DNA of 64,000 nt from positions 1 through 64,000 of the forward strand of contig NZ_JAUQOP010000034.1 of assembly GCF_030580855.1 (NCBI RefSeq), written 5' to 3'. Under the pieces are notes generated by a model that saw only the letters and a list, made by a program, of their open reading frames with translations, was not told the DNA's origin and did not search any database. Source of the stretch: Pseudomonas citrullilanati. GTDB lineage: Bacteria > Pseudomonadota > Gammaproteobacteria > Pseudomonadales > Pseudomonadaceae. The translations under genes were made by a program, and so were the position numbers. This document shows, one piece after another, positions 8,665 through 16,515 of the stretch. Each line of letters opens with the position of its first letter. The stretch's first letter is position 1.

Positions 8665-8798
8665 CTGTGGCGAGGGGATTTATCCCCGCTGGGGCGCGAA
8701 GCGCCCCTAAAACCCCAACACCTTGCGTAGCAGGCAAATTGAGTCGACTCGCTTGGGGCTGCTGCGCAGCCCAGCGGGGATAAATCCCCTCGCCACAA
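8665..8798. repeat. Large inverted repeat, GGGGATTTATCCCC-type REP pair
   Basis: CTGTGGCGAGGGGATTTATC at the left end is mirrored by GATAAATCCCCTCGCCACAAG at the right end, and each arm also carries a smaller GC-rich hairpin (GGGGCGCGAAGCGCCCC and GGCTGCTGCGCAGCC). A sister copy occurs at 62160-62260. This is a REP doublet family distinct from the GTGGGAGCGAGC type. Confidence 0.85.
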
Positions 8799-8832
8799 GG
8801 AGACTATGGCCGCGTCATTGATGAGCCAGTGC

Positions 8833-10779
8833 TCAGGTCGCCTTGGACTTGCTCGCCTTACGCTGTGCACCGCCTGCCTTGCGCTTGGCCGGCTTGCGCT
8901 TGTTCTTCCACGGCGTGGCGCCACGGCCGGCCGGGCTGGCGGGGCCGCTGATGGTCAGGTTCATGCCCTGGCAACGGGCGACATGCTTGCTCATCCAGGC
9001 GGCTTGTCGGGTGACGAATTCCTCCAGGCTCATTTCACCGCTTTGCACCATGTCCAGGGCCTGTTCCCAGATGGCGGTGGTACCCGGGTCGGCGATGGCC
9101 CGGGGCACGGCGTCGATCAGGCTGAAGGCCGCGGGGGTGGCGGACAGGGCCTTGCCGTTCTTCACCAGGTAGCCGCGATCGAGCAGCCCCTGGATGATCG
9201 AGGCCCGGGTCGCTTCGGTGCCGATGCCGGTGGTGTCCTTGAGCTTCTGCTTGAGCAGCGGGTCGTCCACCAGCTTGGCGACGTTCTTCATCGCCTTGAT
9301 CAGGTCGCCTTCGGTGAACGGCTTCGGCGGTTGGGTCCACAGGTCCTTGAGCCGGACCTCGTCCACGGCGCAGTCACGCCCTTGCTCCAGCGCCGGGAGG
9401 ATTTGCGGCGAGGGGGCTTCCCGGCCCCTGGCCGGTGCCAGGACCTCGGGCAGGGCGCGTTTCCAGCCGGGCTCGACGACCTGCTTGCCCACGGCACGCA
9501 GGGCCTGGCCGGCACAGTCGAAGTCGGCCTGGGTCCGGTCGTATTCGTGGTTGGGCAGGAACTGCGCCAGGTAGCGTGCGCGAATCAGCGTGTAGACCGC
9601 CCGTTGCTTGCTGGCGAGCTTGTCCAGGTTCCTCGCCGCGGCGGTGGGAATGATGCCGTGGTGGGCGCTGACCTTGGCGTCGTTCCAGGCCCGGGATTTG
9701 CGCTGTGGTTGCAGGTGTTCGCGCAGCGGCGCAAGGCTCGGGTCGGCCTGGGCGAGGGCGGCGAGTATGGCCGGCGCCTCGCTGTGCTGGCTCAGGGGCA
9801 GGAAACCGCAATCGCTGCGCGGGTAGGTGATGAGCTTGTAGGTTTCGTAGAGCGACTGAGCGATGTCCAGGGTTTCCTGGGCGCCGAGGCCGAGCTTCTT
9901 CGAGCAGACTTCCTGCAAGGTACCCAGGTCGAACGGCAGCGGCGGTGCTTCGCGCAACCGTTCGGTACGCACTTTCAGGGTTCGCGCGGTGCCGGCGTCG
10001 CTCATGGCCTGCGCGGCGTCCCGGGCCAGCACCGGGTTCAGGCAACGCTCCTGGTCGTCGCAGGCATCCGGGGCGGCGCGCCACTGGGCGATGAAGGCGG
10101 TGCCCTCATGACTGAGCTGCACATCGATGGCCCAATAGGCGACCGGCACGAAGTCGGCGATGCTGCGGTCGCGGTCCACCACCAGCCGCAGCGTCGGTGT
10201 CTGCACGCGGCCCACCGGCAGCACCCCTTGGTAGCCGGACTGGCGCCCGAGCAAGGTGAACAGGCGGCTCATGTTCATGCCGATCAGCCAATCGGCGCGG
10301 GAACGCCCCAGGGCCGAGTGATACAGGTTGAAGGTATCTTCCCCGGGCCTGAGGGCGGCGAGGGCCTTGCGGATCGAGGCTTCGTCCAGGGCCGACAGCC
10401 ACAGCCGGCGGATCGGCCCACGGTAGCGGCAATGTTCCACCAGCTCCCGGGCGATCATTTCGCCTTCGCGGTCGGCGTCGGTGGCGATCACCAGTTCCCT
10501 GGCTTCCCCCAGCAAGCGCTTGACCGCCTTGTACTGGCTGGCGGTCTTTGGCTTGACGGTCATTTTCCACTGTGCGGGCACGATCGGCAGGTCGGCCAGC
10601 ACCCAGCGCTTGTAGCGCGCGTCGTAGGCATCGGGCGCAGCGGTTTCGAGCAAGTGGCCGATGCACCAGGTGACCGTGACGCCCGGGCCGAGCCAGCAAC
10701 CGTCGCCACGGCGCGTGGCACCGAGCACGGCAGCGATGTCCTTGGCCTGAGACGGCTTTTCACACAGGTACAACTGCAT
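8833..10779 (-). CDS. topB: DNA topoisomerase III
   Basis: A 648-residue type IA topoisomerase that relaxes and decatenates DNA through a tyrosyl-DNA intermediate. The Toprim domain starts immediately (MQLYLCEKPSQAKDIAAVLG) with the acidic ATDADREGEMIARE motif near residue 100. VGRVQTPTLRLVVDRD lies near 190 and the active-site tyrosine is in LITYPRSDCGFLP near 325. The C-terminal 60 residues are Lys/Arg-rich without obvious zinc-finger Cys. The start is chosen at the conserved MQLYLCEKP; an upstream in-frame ATG would add 59 unconserved residues across the palindrome. A LexA-like palindrome lies 73 bases upstream. Confidence 0.96.
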   Translation of the reverse strand: MQLYLCEKPSQAKDIAAVLGATRRGDGCWLGPGVTVTWCIGHLLETAAPDAYDARYKRWVLADLPIVPAQWKMTVKPKTASQYKAVKRLLGEARELVIATDADREGEMIARELVEHCRYRGPIRRLWLSALDEASIRKALAALRPGEDTFNLYHSALGRSRADWLIGMNMSRLFTLLGRQSGYQGVLPVGRVQTPTLRLVVDRDRSIADFVPVAYWAIDVQLSHEGTAFIAQWRAAPDACDDQERCLNPVLARDAAQAMSDAGTARTLKVRTERLREAPPLPFDLGTLQEVCSKKLGLGAQETLDIAQSLYETYKLITYPRSDCGFLPLSQHSEAPAILAALAQADPSLAPLREHLQPQRKSRAWNDAKVSAHHGIIPTAAARNLDKLASKQRAVYTLIRARYLAQFLPNHEYDRTQADFDCAGQALRAVGKQVVEPGWKRALPEVLAPARGREAPSPQILPALEQGRDCAVDEVRLKDLWTQPPKPFTEGDLIKAMKNVAKLVDDPLLKQKLKDTTGIGTEATRASIIQGLLDRGYLVKNGKALSATPAAFSLIDAVPRAIADPGTTAIWEQALDMVQSGEMSLEEFVTRQAAWMSKHVARCQGMNLTISGPASPAGRGATPWKNKRKPAKRKAGGAQRKASKSKAT

Positions 10780-10845
10780 AGCGACCGTTTCCTCTGACGG
10801 GTTCGATGGGCGACAAGCATGGTCATGGATGAGCGCCACGGCAAG

Positions 10846-10873
10846 TTTTATCTGTATGGATATACAGATAAAA
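10846..10873. promoter_or_regulatory. LexA-box-like palindrome between topB and a response regulator
   Basis: Arms TTTTATCTGTAT and ATACAGATAAAA are perfect inverted repeats around four bases. The core, CTGTATGGATATACAG at 10852-10867, fits the CTG-N10-CAG LexA consensus of gamma-proteobacteria. It lies about 70 bases upstream of topB and about 150 bases upstream of the rightward response-regulator gene. Confidence 0.6.
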
Positions 10874-11024
10874 CCGTTGCATCGGGTTGCCAGGGGGCGC
10901 CCGGCGCGACGCTCGGCGGGATCTGCGCAGGCAAAATGAATTTCTCGAAGAGGCATCGCTCATAACTTTCAGAGCGGTTGCGACCGCAAAGAAAAGCTCA
11001 TGAGGTCTAGGAGAGTCACTGATC

Positions 11025-11432
11025 ATGAATTCGATGCTGAAGGGCGACGGGCAGACGACCACACGTTTGATTCTCGTCGTTGAAGACGACCCGACGATCC
11101 TGGAGTTCCTGTGCGAAATCCTTGAGGACGAAGGGTTTGTCGTGGAACCCCGGGAAAGCGCCGACGAAGCGCTGACATTTCTCGAAGAAAATTCCGACTA
11201 TGTCGACCTGTTGCTCACCGACATCACCATGCCTGGGACGTTGGACGGCGCGGACCTGGCCAACCTCACCGGCGAGCGCTGGCCACAGATACCGCTGCTG
11301 ATCATGTCCGGCTTCGAAACCCCGGAAAGCGCGGGGATCAAGCACCAGGCCTCGTTCATCGCCAAGCCTTGGGCGCTGGGGCAGATGCTGGACCTGGTGG
11401 AAAGCACGGTGAAGAACCACTCGCTGCACTGA
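11025..11432 (+). CDS. Single-domain response regulator
   Basis: A 135-residue protein that is almost entirely a CheY-like receiver. LILVVEDDP provides the acidic pocket near residue 20, LLLTDITMPG holds the phospho-accepting Asp near 66, LLIMSGFE contains the conserved Ser and FIAKPWAL the conserved Lys. There is no DNA-binding or output domain, so it should act by protein-protein contact or as a phosphate sink. No kinase gene is adjacent. Two in-frame ATGs (11025, 11034) are possible starts. It is transcribed away from topB. Confidence 0.9.
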   Translation: MNSMLKGDGQTTTRLILVVEDDPTILEFLCEILEDEGFVVEPRESADEALTFLEENSDYVDLLLTDITMPGTLDGADLANLTGERWPQIPLLIMSGFETPESAGIKHQASFIAKPWALGQMLDLVESTVKNHSLH

Positions 11433-11464
11433 CTGTTCAAGTGGCGTCCAGACCAGGAGCAAGC

Positions 11465-11500
11465 CCTTGTGGCCCGGGAGCACGCTCCCGCGCCACAAGG
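11465..11500. terminator. Hairpin between convergent genes
   Basis: CCTTGTGGC-CCGGGAG and CTCCCG-CGCCACAAGG form a long stem between the response-regulator stop and the transporter stop. It resembles a REP half-element and probably also terminates transcription, although no clear T run follows. Confidence 0.55.
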
Positions 11501-11508
11501 CGGTGTAG

Positions 11509-13131
11509 TCAGTTCTTGTCCAGGTCGACGTTGCGCGTTTCCCGCAGGCAGAACATCCCCACCAGCAGGCTCACGCCGGTGATCACCACCGGGTACCACA
11601 GCCCGTAGAAGATATCCCCGGTGTAGACCACCAGCGCGAACGACACGGTGGGCAGGAAGCCGCCGAACCAGCCGTTGCCGATGTGATAGGGCAGGGACAT
11701 GGAGGTGTAGCGGATCCGGGTCGGGAACAGTTCCACCATCAATGCCGCCAGTGGGCCATAGCACATCGCCGAGATGATGATCAGGGCCACGATCAGGGCC
11801 ACGATCATCGGCCGGTTGATCTGCTGGGCATCGGCCTGTTGCGGGTAGCCGGCCAAGGTCACCGCGCCGCGCAGGGCCGCTTCGTCGTAACCGTCGATCT
11901 TCACGTCGCCGATGTTGACCTGCACCGGGCTGCCCGCCGGCGCGGCGACGCTGGTGTAGGGCAGGCCTTGCTTGACCAGGAAGGTCTTGACCTTGTCGCA
12001 GGGGCTATCGAAACGCGCCTTGCCCACCGGGTCGAACTGGAAGGTGCAGGTGGCGGGATCGGCGATCACGCTGATCGGCGCCTGGCGGCTCGCCTGGTCG
12101 ATGGCCGGGTTGGCGTAGTGGGCCAGTGTCTTGAAGATCGGGAAGTACAACGCCGTCGCCAGCAGCAGGCCGATCATCAGCACCGGCTTGCGCCCGACCT
12201 TGTCCGACAGCCAGCCGAAGAAAATGAAGAACGGCGCGCCGATGACCACGCTGACGATCAACAGGCTGTTGGCCAGGGCCGGGTCCATCTTCAGGAACTG
12301 GGTGAGGAAGAACAGCACGTAGAATTGCGCGGCGTAGAACGTCACCGCTTGCCCGGCGTTGATGCTGAACAGCGCGATGAGCACCACCTTGAGGTTGTCC
12401 CACTGGCCGAACGATTCGCGGATCGGCGCCTTGCAGCATTTGCCTTCCTCTTTCATCTTCAGGAAGGCCGGCGATTCGTGCAGGCTCAGGCGGATCCAGG
12501 TGGAGATGCCCAGCAGCAGGATCGACAGCAGGAACGGAATGCGCCAGCCCCAGGCTTCGAACTGGTCCCCGGTGAAATAGCGACAGCCCAGCACCACCAG
12601 CAACGAAAGCAGCAGCCCGAGGGTGGCCGTGGACTGGATCCAGCTGGTGTGGAAGCCGCGCTTGCCGATGGGGGCGTGCTCGGCGACATAAGTCGCGGCG
12701 CCGCCATATTCACCGCCCAGGGCCAGGCCCTGGAGCATGCGCAGTACCACCAGGATGATCGGCGCGGCAATGCCGATGCTGGCGTAGTTGGGCAGCAGGC
12801 CGACGCAGAAGGTCGCCAGGCCCATCAGCACGATGGTTGCCAGGAAGGTGTACTTGCGCCCGATCATGTCCCCCAGCCGACCGAACACCAGCGCGCCGAA
12901 TGGCCGCACGATGAAACCGGCGGCGAAGGCCATCAGGGCGAAGATGAACGCCGTGGTGTCGTTGACCCCGGCAAAGAACTGCTTGCTGATCACCGCCGCC
13001 AGGGCGCCATAGAGGAAAAAGTCGTACCACTCGAACACCGTCCCCAGGGACGAGGCGAAGATGACCTTCTGGGTTTCCCGGCTGGTGCCGGCGCTGCGCA
13101 TGGCTTCCAGGGGCTGAACATGTTCCGACAT
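11509..13131 (-). CDS. MHS-family (major facilitator) transporter
   Basis: A 540-residue inner-membrane transporter with about 12 helices. Family signs are GTVFEWYDFFLYG near residue 30, RPFGALVFGRLGDMIGRKY near 76, LQGLALGGEYGGA near 133 and GWLSDKVGRKP near 306, typical of metabolite:H+ symporters such as ProP, KgtP and ShiA. It is about 100 residues longer than usual because of a hydrophilic loop at about 338-440 between helices 9 and 10, with two Cys. The start MSEHVQPLEA is chosen over upstream codons lying in REP DNA. The next gene upstream on the same strand, past a REP pair, encodes a GMC oxidoreductase, so the pair may import and oxidise one alcohol. The substrate is unknown. Confidence 0.92.
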   Translation of the reverse strand: MSEHVQPLEAMRSAGTSRETQKVIFASSLGTVFEWYDFFLYGALAAVISKQFFAGVNDTTAFIFALMAFAAGFIVRPFGALVFGRLGDMIGRKYTFLATIVLMGLATFCVGLLPNYASIGIAAPIILVVLRMLQGLALGGEYGGAATYVAEHAPIGKRGFHTSWIQSTATLGLLLSLLVVLGCRYFTGDQFEAWGWRIPFLLSILLLGISTWIRLSLHESPAFLKMKEEGKCCKAPIRESFGQWDNLKVVLIALFSINAGQAVTFYAAQFYVLFFLTQFLKMDPALANSLLIVSVVIGAPFFIFFGWLSDKVGRKPVLMIGLLLATALYFPIFKTLAHYANPAIDQASRQAPISVIADPATCTFQFDPVGKARFDSPCDKVKTFLVKQGLPYTSVAAPAGSPVQVNIGDVKIDGYDEAALRGAVTLAGYPQQADAQQINRPMIVALIVALIIISAMCYGPLAALMVELFPTRIRYTSMSLPYHIGNGWFGGFLPTVSFALVVYTGDIFYGLWYPVVITGVSLLVGMFCLRETRNVDLDKN

Positions 13132-13231
13132 AGCGATATCCCTCACAGTGATTGTTTTTGTTGTTCCACTGTCGACGCCGGGCTTGGCGTCTCCTGCTTT
13201 GATGCATTCCCTTTGCTTGCACATTTCCCCT

Positions 13232-13321
13232 TGTGGGAGCGGGCTTGCTCGCGAAGGCAGTGTGTCAGTTAATGATGATGTCGACTGGCGCTCCGCTTTC
13301 GCGAGCAAGCCCGCTCCCACA
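13232..13321. repeat. REP doublet (GTGGGAGCGGGCTTGCTCGCGA type)
   Basis: Inverted arms TGTGGGAGCGGGCTTGCTCG and CGAGCAAGCCCGCTCCCACA face each other across about 45 bases between the transporter and the GMC oxidoreductase gene. Confidence 0.9.
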
Positions 13322-13338
13322 GGGGGGGTGCCTGTTCT

Positions 13339-14982
13339 TCAGACTAGGGCAGGCTCCTTTTGGACCGTGGTGATCCTTGTGTTGGCCTCAAGCATCATCT
13401 GCGCCGCTTTCTCGGCGATCATCAACGTCGGCGAGCAGGTGTTGCCCGAGGTGATGCGCGGCATGATCGAGGCGTCGGCGATGCGCAGGCCGCGGATGCC
13501 GTGGCCGCGCAATTGCGCGTCCACCACGGCGTCGCGGTCCTGGCCCATTCGGCAGGTGCCGACCGGGTGGAAGATCGTCGTGCCGATGCGTGCGGCGGCC
13601 TGGTGCAGTTCTTCTTCGGTTTGCAGGCTGGGGCCCGGCAGGTATTCCACCGGCTTGAAGGCGCCCAGGGCCGGGGCCGCGACAATGCGTCGGGTCAGGC
13701 GGATGGCGTCGGCGGCCACCCGCAGGTCTTCGGGATGGCTCAGGTAGTTGGGCTGGATCAACGGCGCTTCATGGGGCTCGGCCGAGCGAATGTCGACCCG
13801 GCCCCGGCTTTGCGGGCGCAGGTCGCAGACTGACGCGGTGAACGCTGCGAAGCTGTGCAGCGGCTCGCCGAAGCGTTCCAGGGACAACGGTTGCACGTGG
13901 TATTCGAGGTTGGCCGACGCCTGCTCGGGACCGGAGCGGGCGAACGCGCCGAGTTGGCTGGGCGCCATCGACAACGGCCCGCTGCGGTCGTACAAGTAGC
14001 GCAGGCCCATGCCCATCTTGCCCCAGAGGGTGCCGGCGATCTGGTTCAGGGTGCGGGCATTTTCCAATTGGTAGATCAGCCGCAGTTGCAGGTGATCCTG
14101 CAGGTTGCCGCCGACGCCGGGCAGTTCGTGGGCCACGCCAATCCCCAGGCGTTGCAGCAGGGCGCGCGGGCCGATCCCGGAGCGCTGCAGGATCCCCGGC
14201 GAGCCCACGGCGCCGGCGCACAGGACGATTTCCTTGCGGGCCTTGAAGGTCATGCCCTTGCCTTGCCAGCGAGCGCGGACGGCATGGGCGCGGTCGTCGC
14301 GCAATAACACGCGATCGACTTCGACCTCGGTCAGCACGGTGAGGTTGGGCCGTTGGCGGATCGGCTTGAGAAAGGCCTTGGCTGCGTTCCAGCGGACCCC
14401 GGCCTTCTGGTTGACCTGGAAATAGCCGCAGCCTTCGTTGTCGCCGCCGTTGAAGTCGTCGACATTGGGGATGCCGCTCTGCTCGGCGGCGCGGCGAAAG
14501 GCGTCGAGAATGGGCCATGACAGGCGCTGGCGTTCGACCCGCCACTCGCCGCTGGCGCCATGGAATTCGGACGCGCCGGCGAAGTGGTTCTCGCTCTGGC
14601 GGAACAGCGGCAGGACGTCGTCCCAGGCCCAGCCGGGATTGCCTTCGGCGGCCCAGGCGTCGTAGTCCGCGGCCTGGCCACGCATGTAGATCATGCCGTT
14701 GATGGAGGAGCAGCCGCCCAGGACCTTGCCGCGCGGGTAACTCAAGGCCCGCCCTTGCAGGCCGGGTTGTGCTTCGGTCTTGAAGCACCAGTCGGTGCGC
14801 GGGTTGCCGATGCAGAACAGGTAGCCCACCGGAATGTGAATCCATGGGTAGTTGTCGCGCCCACCGGCTTCCAGCAGCAGGACCCGGTGTTGCGGGTTGG
14901 CCGACAGTCGGTTCGCCAGCAGGCATCCGGCAGGGCCGGCGCCCACGATCACGTAATCGTATTCATCGACGACAGGTTGCAT
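13339..14982 (-). CDS. GMC-family FAD oxidoreductase (choline/alcohol dehydrogenase-like)
   Basis: A 547-residue flavoprotein. The FAD Rossmann motif YVIVGAGPAGCLLANRLS lies near residue 12, the GMC signature region is GKVLGGCSSINGMIYMRGQ near 83, and the C-terminal catalytic His is in HPVGTCRMG near 465 followed by GNTCSPTLMIAEKAA. GMC enzymes oxidise primary alcohols to aldehydes and pass electrons to a carrier or oxygen. The start MQPVVDEYDY has AGAGGT six bases upstream; an ATG 11 codons earlier is a less likely alternative. It is divergent from a LysR gene and upstream of an MHS transporter. It is annotated in relatives as choline dehydrogenase, but the real substrate is open. Confidence 0.92.
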   Translation of the reverse strand: MQPVVDEYDYVIVGAGPAGCLLANRLSANPQHRVLLLEAGGRDNYPWIHIPVGYLFCIGNPRTDWCFKTEAQPGLQGRALSYPRGKVLGGCSSINGMIYMRGQAADYDAWAAEGNPGWAWDDVLPLFRQSENHFAGASEFHGASGEWRVERQRLSWPILDAFRRAAEQSGIPNVDDFNGGDNEGCGYFQVNQKAGVRWNAAKAFLKPIRQRPNLTVLTEVEVDRVLLRDDRAHAVRARWQGKGMTFKARKEIVLCAGAVGSPGILQRSGIGPRALLQRLGIGVAHELPGVGGNLQDHLQLRLIYQLENARTLNQIAGTLWGKMGMGLRYLYDRSGPLSMAPSQLGAFARSGPEQASANLEYHVQPLSLERFGEPLHSFAAFTASVCDLRPQSRGRVDIRSAEPHEAPLIQPNYLSHPEDLRVAADAIRLTRRIVAAPALGAFKPVEYLPGPSLQTEEELHQAAARIGTTIFHPVGTCRMGQDRDAVVDAQLRGHGIRGLRIADASIMPRITSGNTCSPTLMIAEKAAQMMLEANTRITTVQKEPALV

Positions 14983-15021
14983 CCGCGACCTCTTTTTTTG
15001 TTTTTGTGGGTTCATCCTAGT

Positions 15022-15052
15022 TGTTAGTTTTCGTTAAAAGAATGTTAGTTTT
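15022..15052. promoter_or_regulatory. Phased direct repeats in the GMC/LysR divergent promoter
   Basis: TGTTAGTTTT occurs at 15022-15031 and again at 15043-15052, exactly 21 bases apart (two helical turns), in an AT-rich gap between the divergent GMC oxidoreductase and LysR genes. It is a candidate operator for that LysR protein. Confidence 0.45.
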
Positions 15053-15099
15053 TGCGCACCGGCTGTGCGTTTATGGACAGCGACGTGCCAGGAGCCCCC

Positions 15100-15984
15100 A
15101 TGTTCGACTGGAATGACCTGCGCTACTTCCTGGAGCTGCAACGCAGTGGCCGCCTGCTGACCGCCGCGCGGCGGTTGAACACCACCCATGCCACCGTGGC
15201 CCGGCACATCGAGGCCATCGAGAAGAGCCTGGGCACGGCGCTGTTCGTCCAGCAGGCCCAGGGCTATGAATTGACCCCCGCCGGCGAGGCCTTGCTCAAG
15301 CATGCCGAGGCCATGGAGAACGTGGCGTTGCTGGCGCAGGAAGACATCACCCAGTCCAGCGCGCCGCTGGGCAAGATCCGCCTCGGGGTGACCGAAGGGT
15401 TGGGCATCATGTTCCTCGCCAGCCGCATGGATGGGCTGTTCCAGCGGTATCCGGGGTTGGAGGTGGAGCTGGTGGCGGTGCCACGGTTCGTCAGCATCCT
15501 CAACCGCGAGGCGGAAATCAGTATCCACCTCGAACGCCCGGCGGCTGACCTGCTGGTGACGCGCAAGCTCACCGACTACAGCCTGGCGCTATACGCCAGC
15601 CAGGCCTACCTGGACCGCTCGCCACCGCTGCGCAGTCGCGAGGACCTGGCTCGTCACGCCTGGATCGGCTACGTCGACGACTTGCTGTTCAGCCAGGAAT
15701 TGATGTTCCTCAACGGTTTTTGCCGCAACCCCCGGGTGGTGTTCCACAGCACCAGTGTCATCGCCCAGCAGCAGGCCGCGCGCTCGGGCCTGGGCATCGC
15801 CGTGCTGCCTTGCTACATGGCCAGCGGCGACCCGGCGCTGGTGCCGCTGCTGCCGGACGAAACCCTGCGCCGCAGCTACTGGATCAGCACCCGCCGCGAG
15901 CTGCACAAGTCGGTGCGCTTGCGGGTGTTGTGGGATTACGTGGTGCAACTGTGCGAACGGGAGCAGGGGTTGCTGTTGCCCTGA
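15100..15984 (+). CDS. LysR-family transcriptional regulator
   Basis: A 294-residue regulator. The N-terminal winged helix-turn-helix is visible as FLELQRSGRLLTAARRLNTT followed by HATVARHIEAIEKSLG, and the effector-binding domain starts near residue 90 (LGKIRLGVTEGLG). MFDWNDLRYFLEL is the typical LysR opening, preceded by GGAG. Divergent orientation from the GMC oxidoreductase suggests that it controls that gene and possibly the MHS transporter, with the alcohol or its oxidation product as inducer. That is inferred from arrangement only. Confidence 0.94.
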   Translation: MFDWNDLRYFLELQRSGRLLTAARRLNTTHATVARHIEAIEKSLGTALFVQQAQGYELTPAGEALLKHAEAMENVALLAQEDITQSSAPLGKIRLGVTEGLGIMFLASRMDGLFQRYPGLEVELVAVPRFVSILNREAEISIHLERPAADLLVTRKLTDYSLALYASQAYLDRSPPLRSREDLARHAWIGYVDDLLFSQELMFLNGFCRNPRVVFHSTSVIAQQQAARSGLGIAVLPCYMASGDPALVPLLPDETLRRSYWISTRRELHKSVRLRVLWDYVVQLCEREQGLLLP

Positions 15985-16124
15985 CCAGGCGTTGGCAAGG
16001 GCATCGATACGCCCCGCGACTGGCCGCCCAAGCCCCCATTTCTGGCCCCCAATGACCTCAAGCCGATGGGCTGGCGTGCCTTAGTGTTGGCCTAGAAGAA
16101 CAAAGGCGCAGCCAAGAGGGCCCC

Positions 16125-16496
16125 ATGCCGGCAACGACACCTTCAACCTGGCTCAACCCGATCTCCATCCTCCTGCTCGGCTTGCTGCTCGCCGGCTGCG
16201 GCGACGAGCCCAAGCCGCCCGCGCCCACGGTGTACACCGCCATGCCTGCCGATGCGGCGCTGGCGCAAATCTACGACAGCAGTTGCAAGCTCTGCCACGC
16301 CAACCCCGGTGCCGGGGCGCCGCTGACCGGCGATGCCAACGCCTGGGCGCCCCGCGTGGCCCAGGGCGCCGACACCCTGTTGGACCACGCGATCAATGGC
16401 TACAACGGCATGCCGCCGATGGGCCTGTGCATGCACTGCTCCGAAGAGCAATTCCTGGCCTTGATCGCCTTCATGTCCGGCCAGCACTTCCAATGA
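16125..16496 (+). CDS. Lipoprotein cytochrome c (c5-like)
   Basis: A 123-residue protein with a lipoprotein signal (ISILLLGLLLAGCGDE, lipobox LAGC), a Pro-rich linker and one cytochrome c domain. Haem attaches at SCKLCHAN and the distal Met ligand is probably in GYNGMPPMG. CMHC after it matches the paired Cys of cytochrome c5. It should be a membrane-anchored periplasmic electron carrier. AAGAGGG precedes the ATG. It lies 19 bases upstream of a Tat-exported FAD oxidase-like gene, so it is a plausible electron acceptor for that enzyme. Confidence 0.92.
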   Translation: MPATTPSTWLNPISILLLGLLLAGCGDEPKPPAPTVYTAMPADAALAQIYDSSCKLCHANPGAGAPLTGDANAWAPRVAQGADTLLDHAINGYNGMPPMGLCMHCSEEQFLALIAFMSGQHFQ

Positions 16497-16515
16497 CAGA
16501 CAAGGGTACGACGGC

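Noticed and set aside
16050..16110. Possible sigma-54 promoter (TGGC ... TTGGC) before the cytochrome gene
   Set aside because: The spacing between the two elements is wrong for a -24/-12 site.
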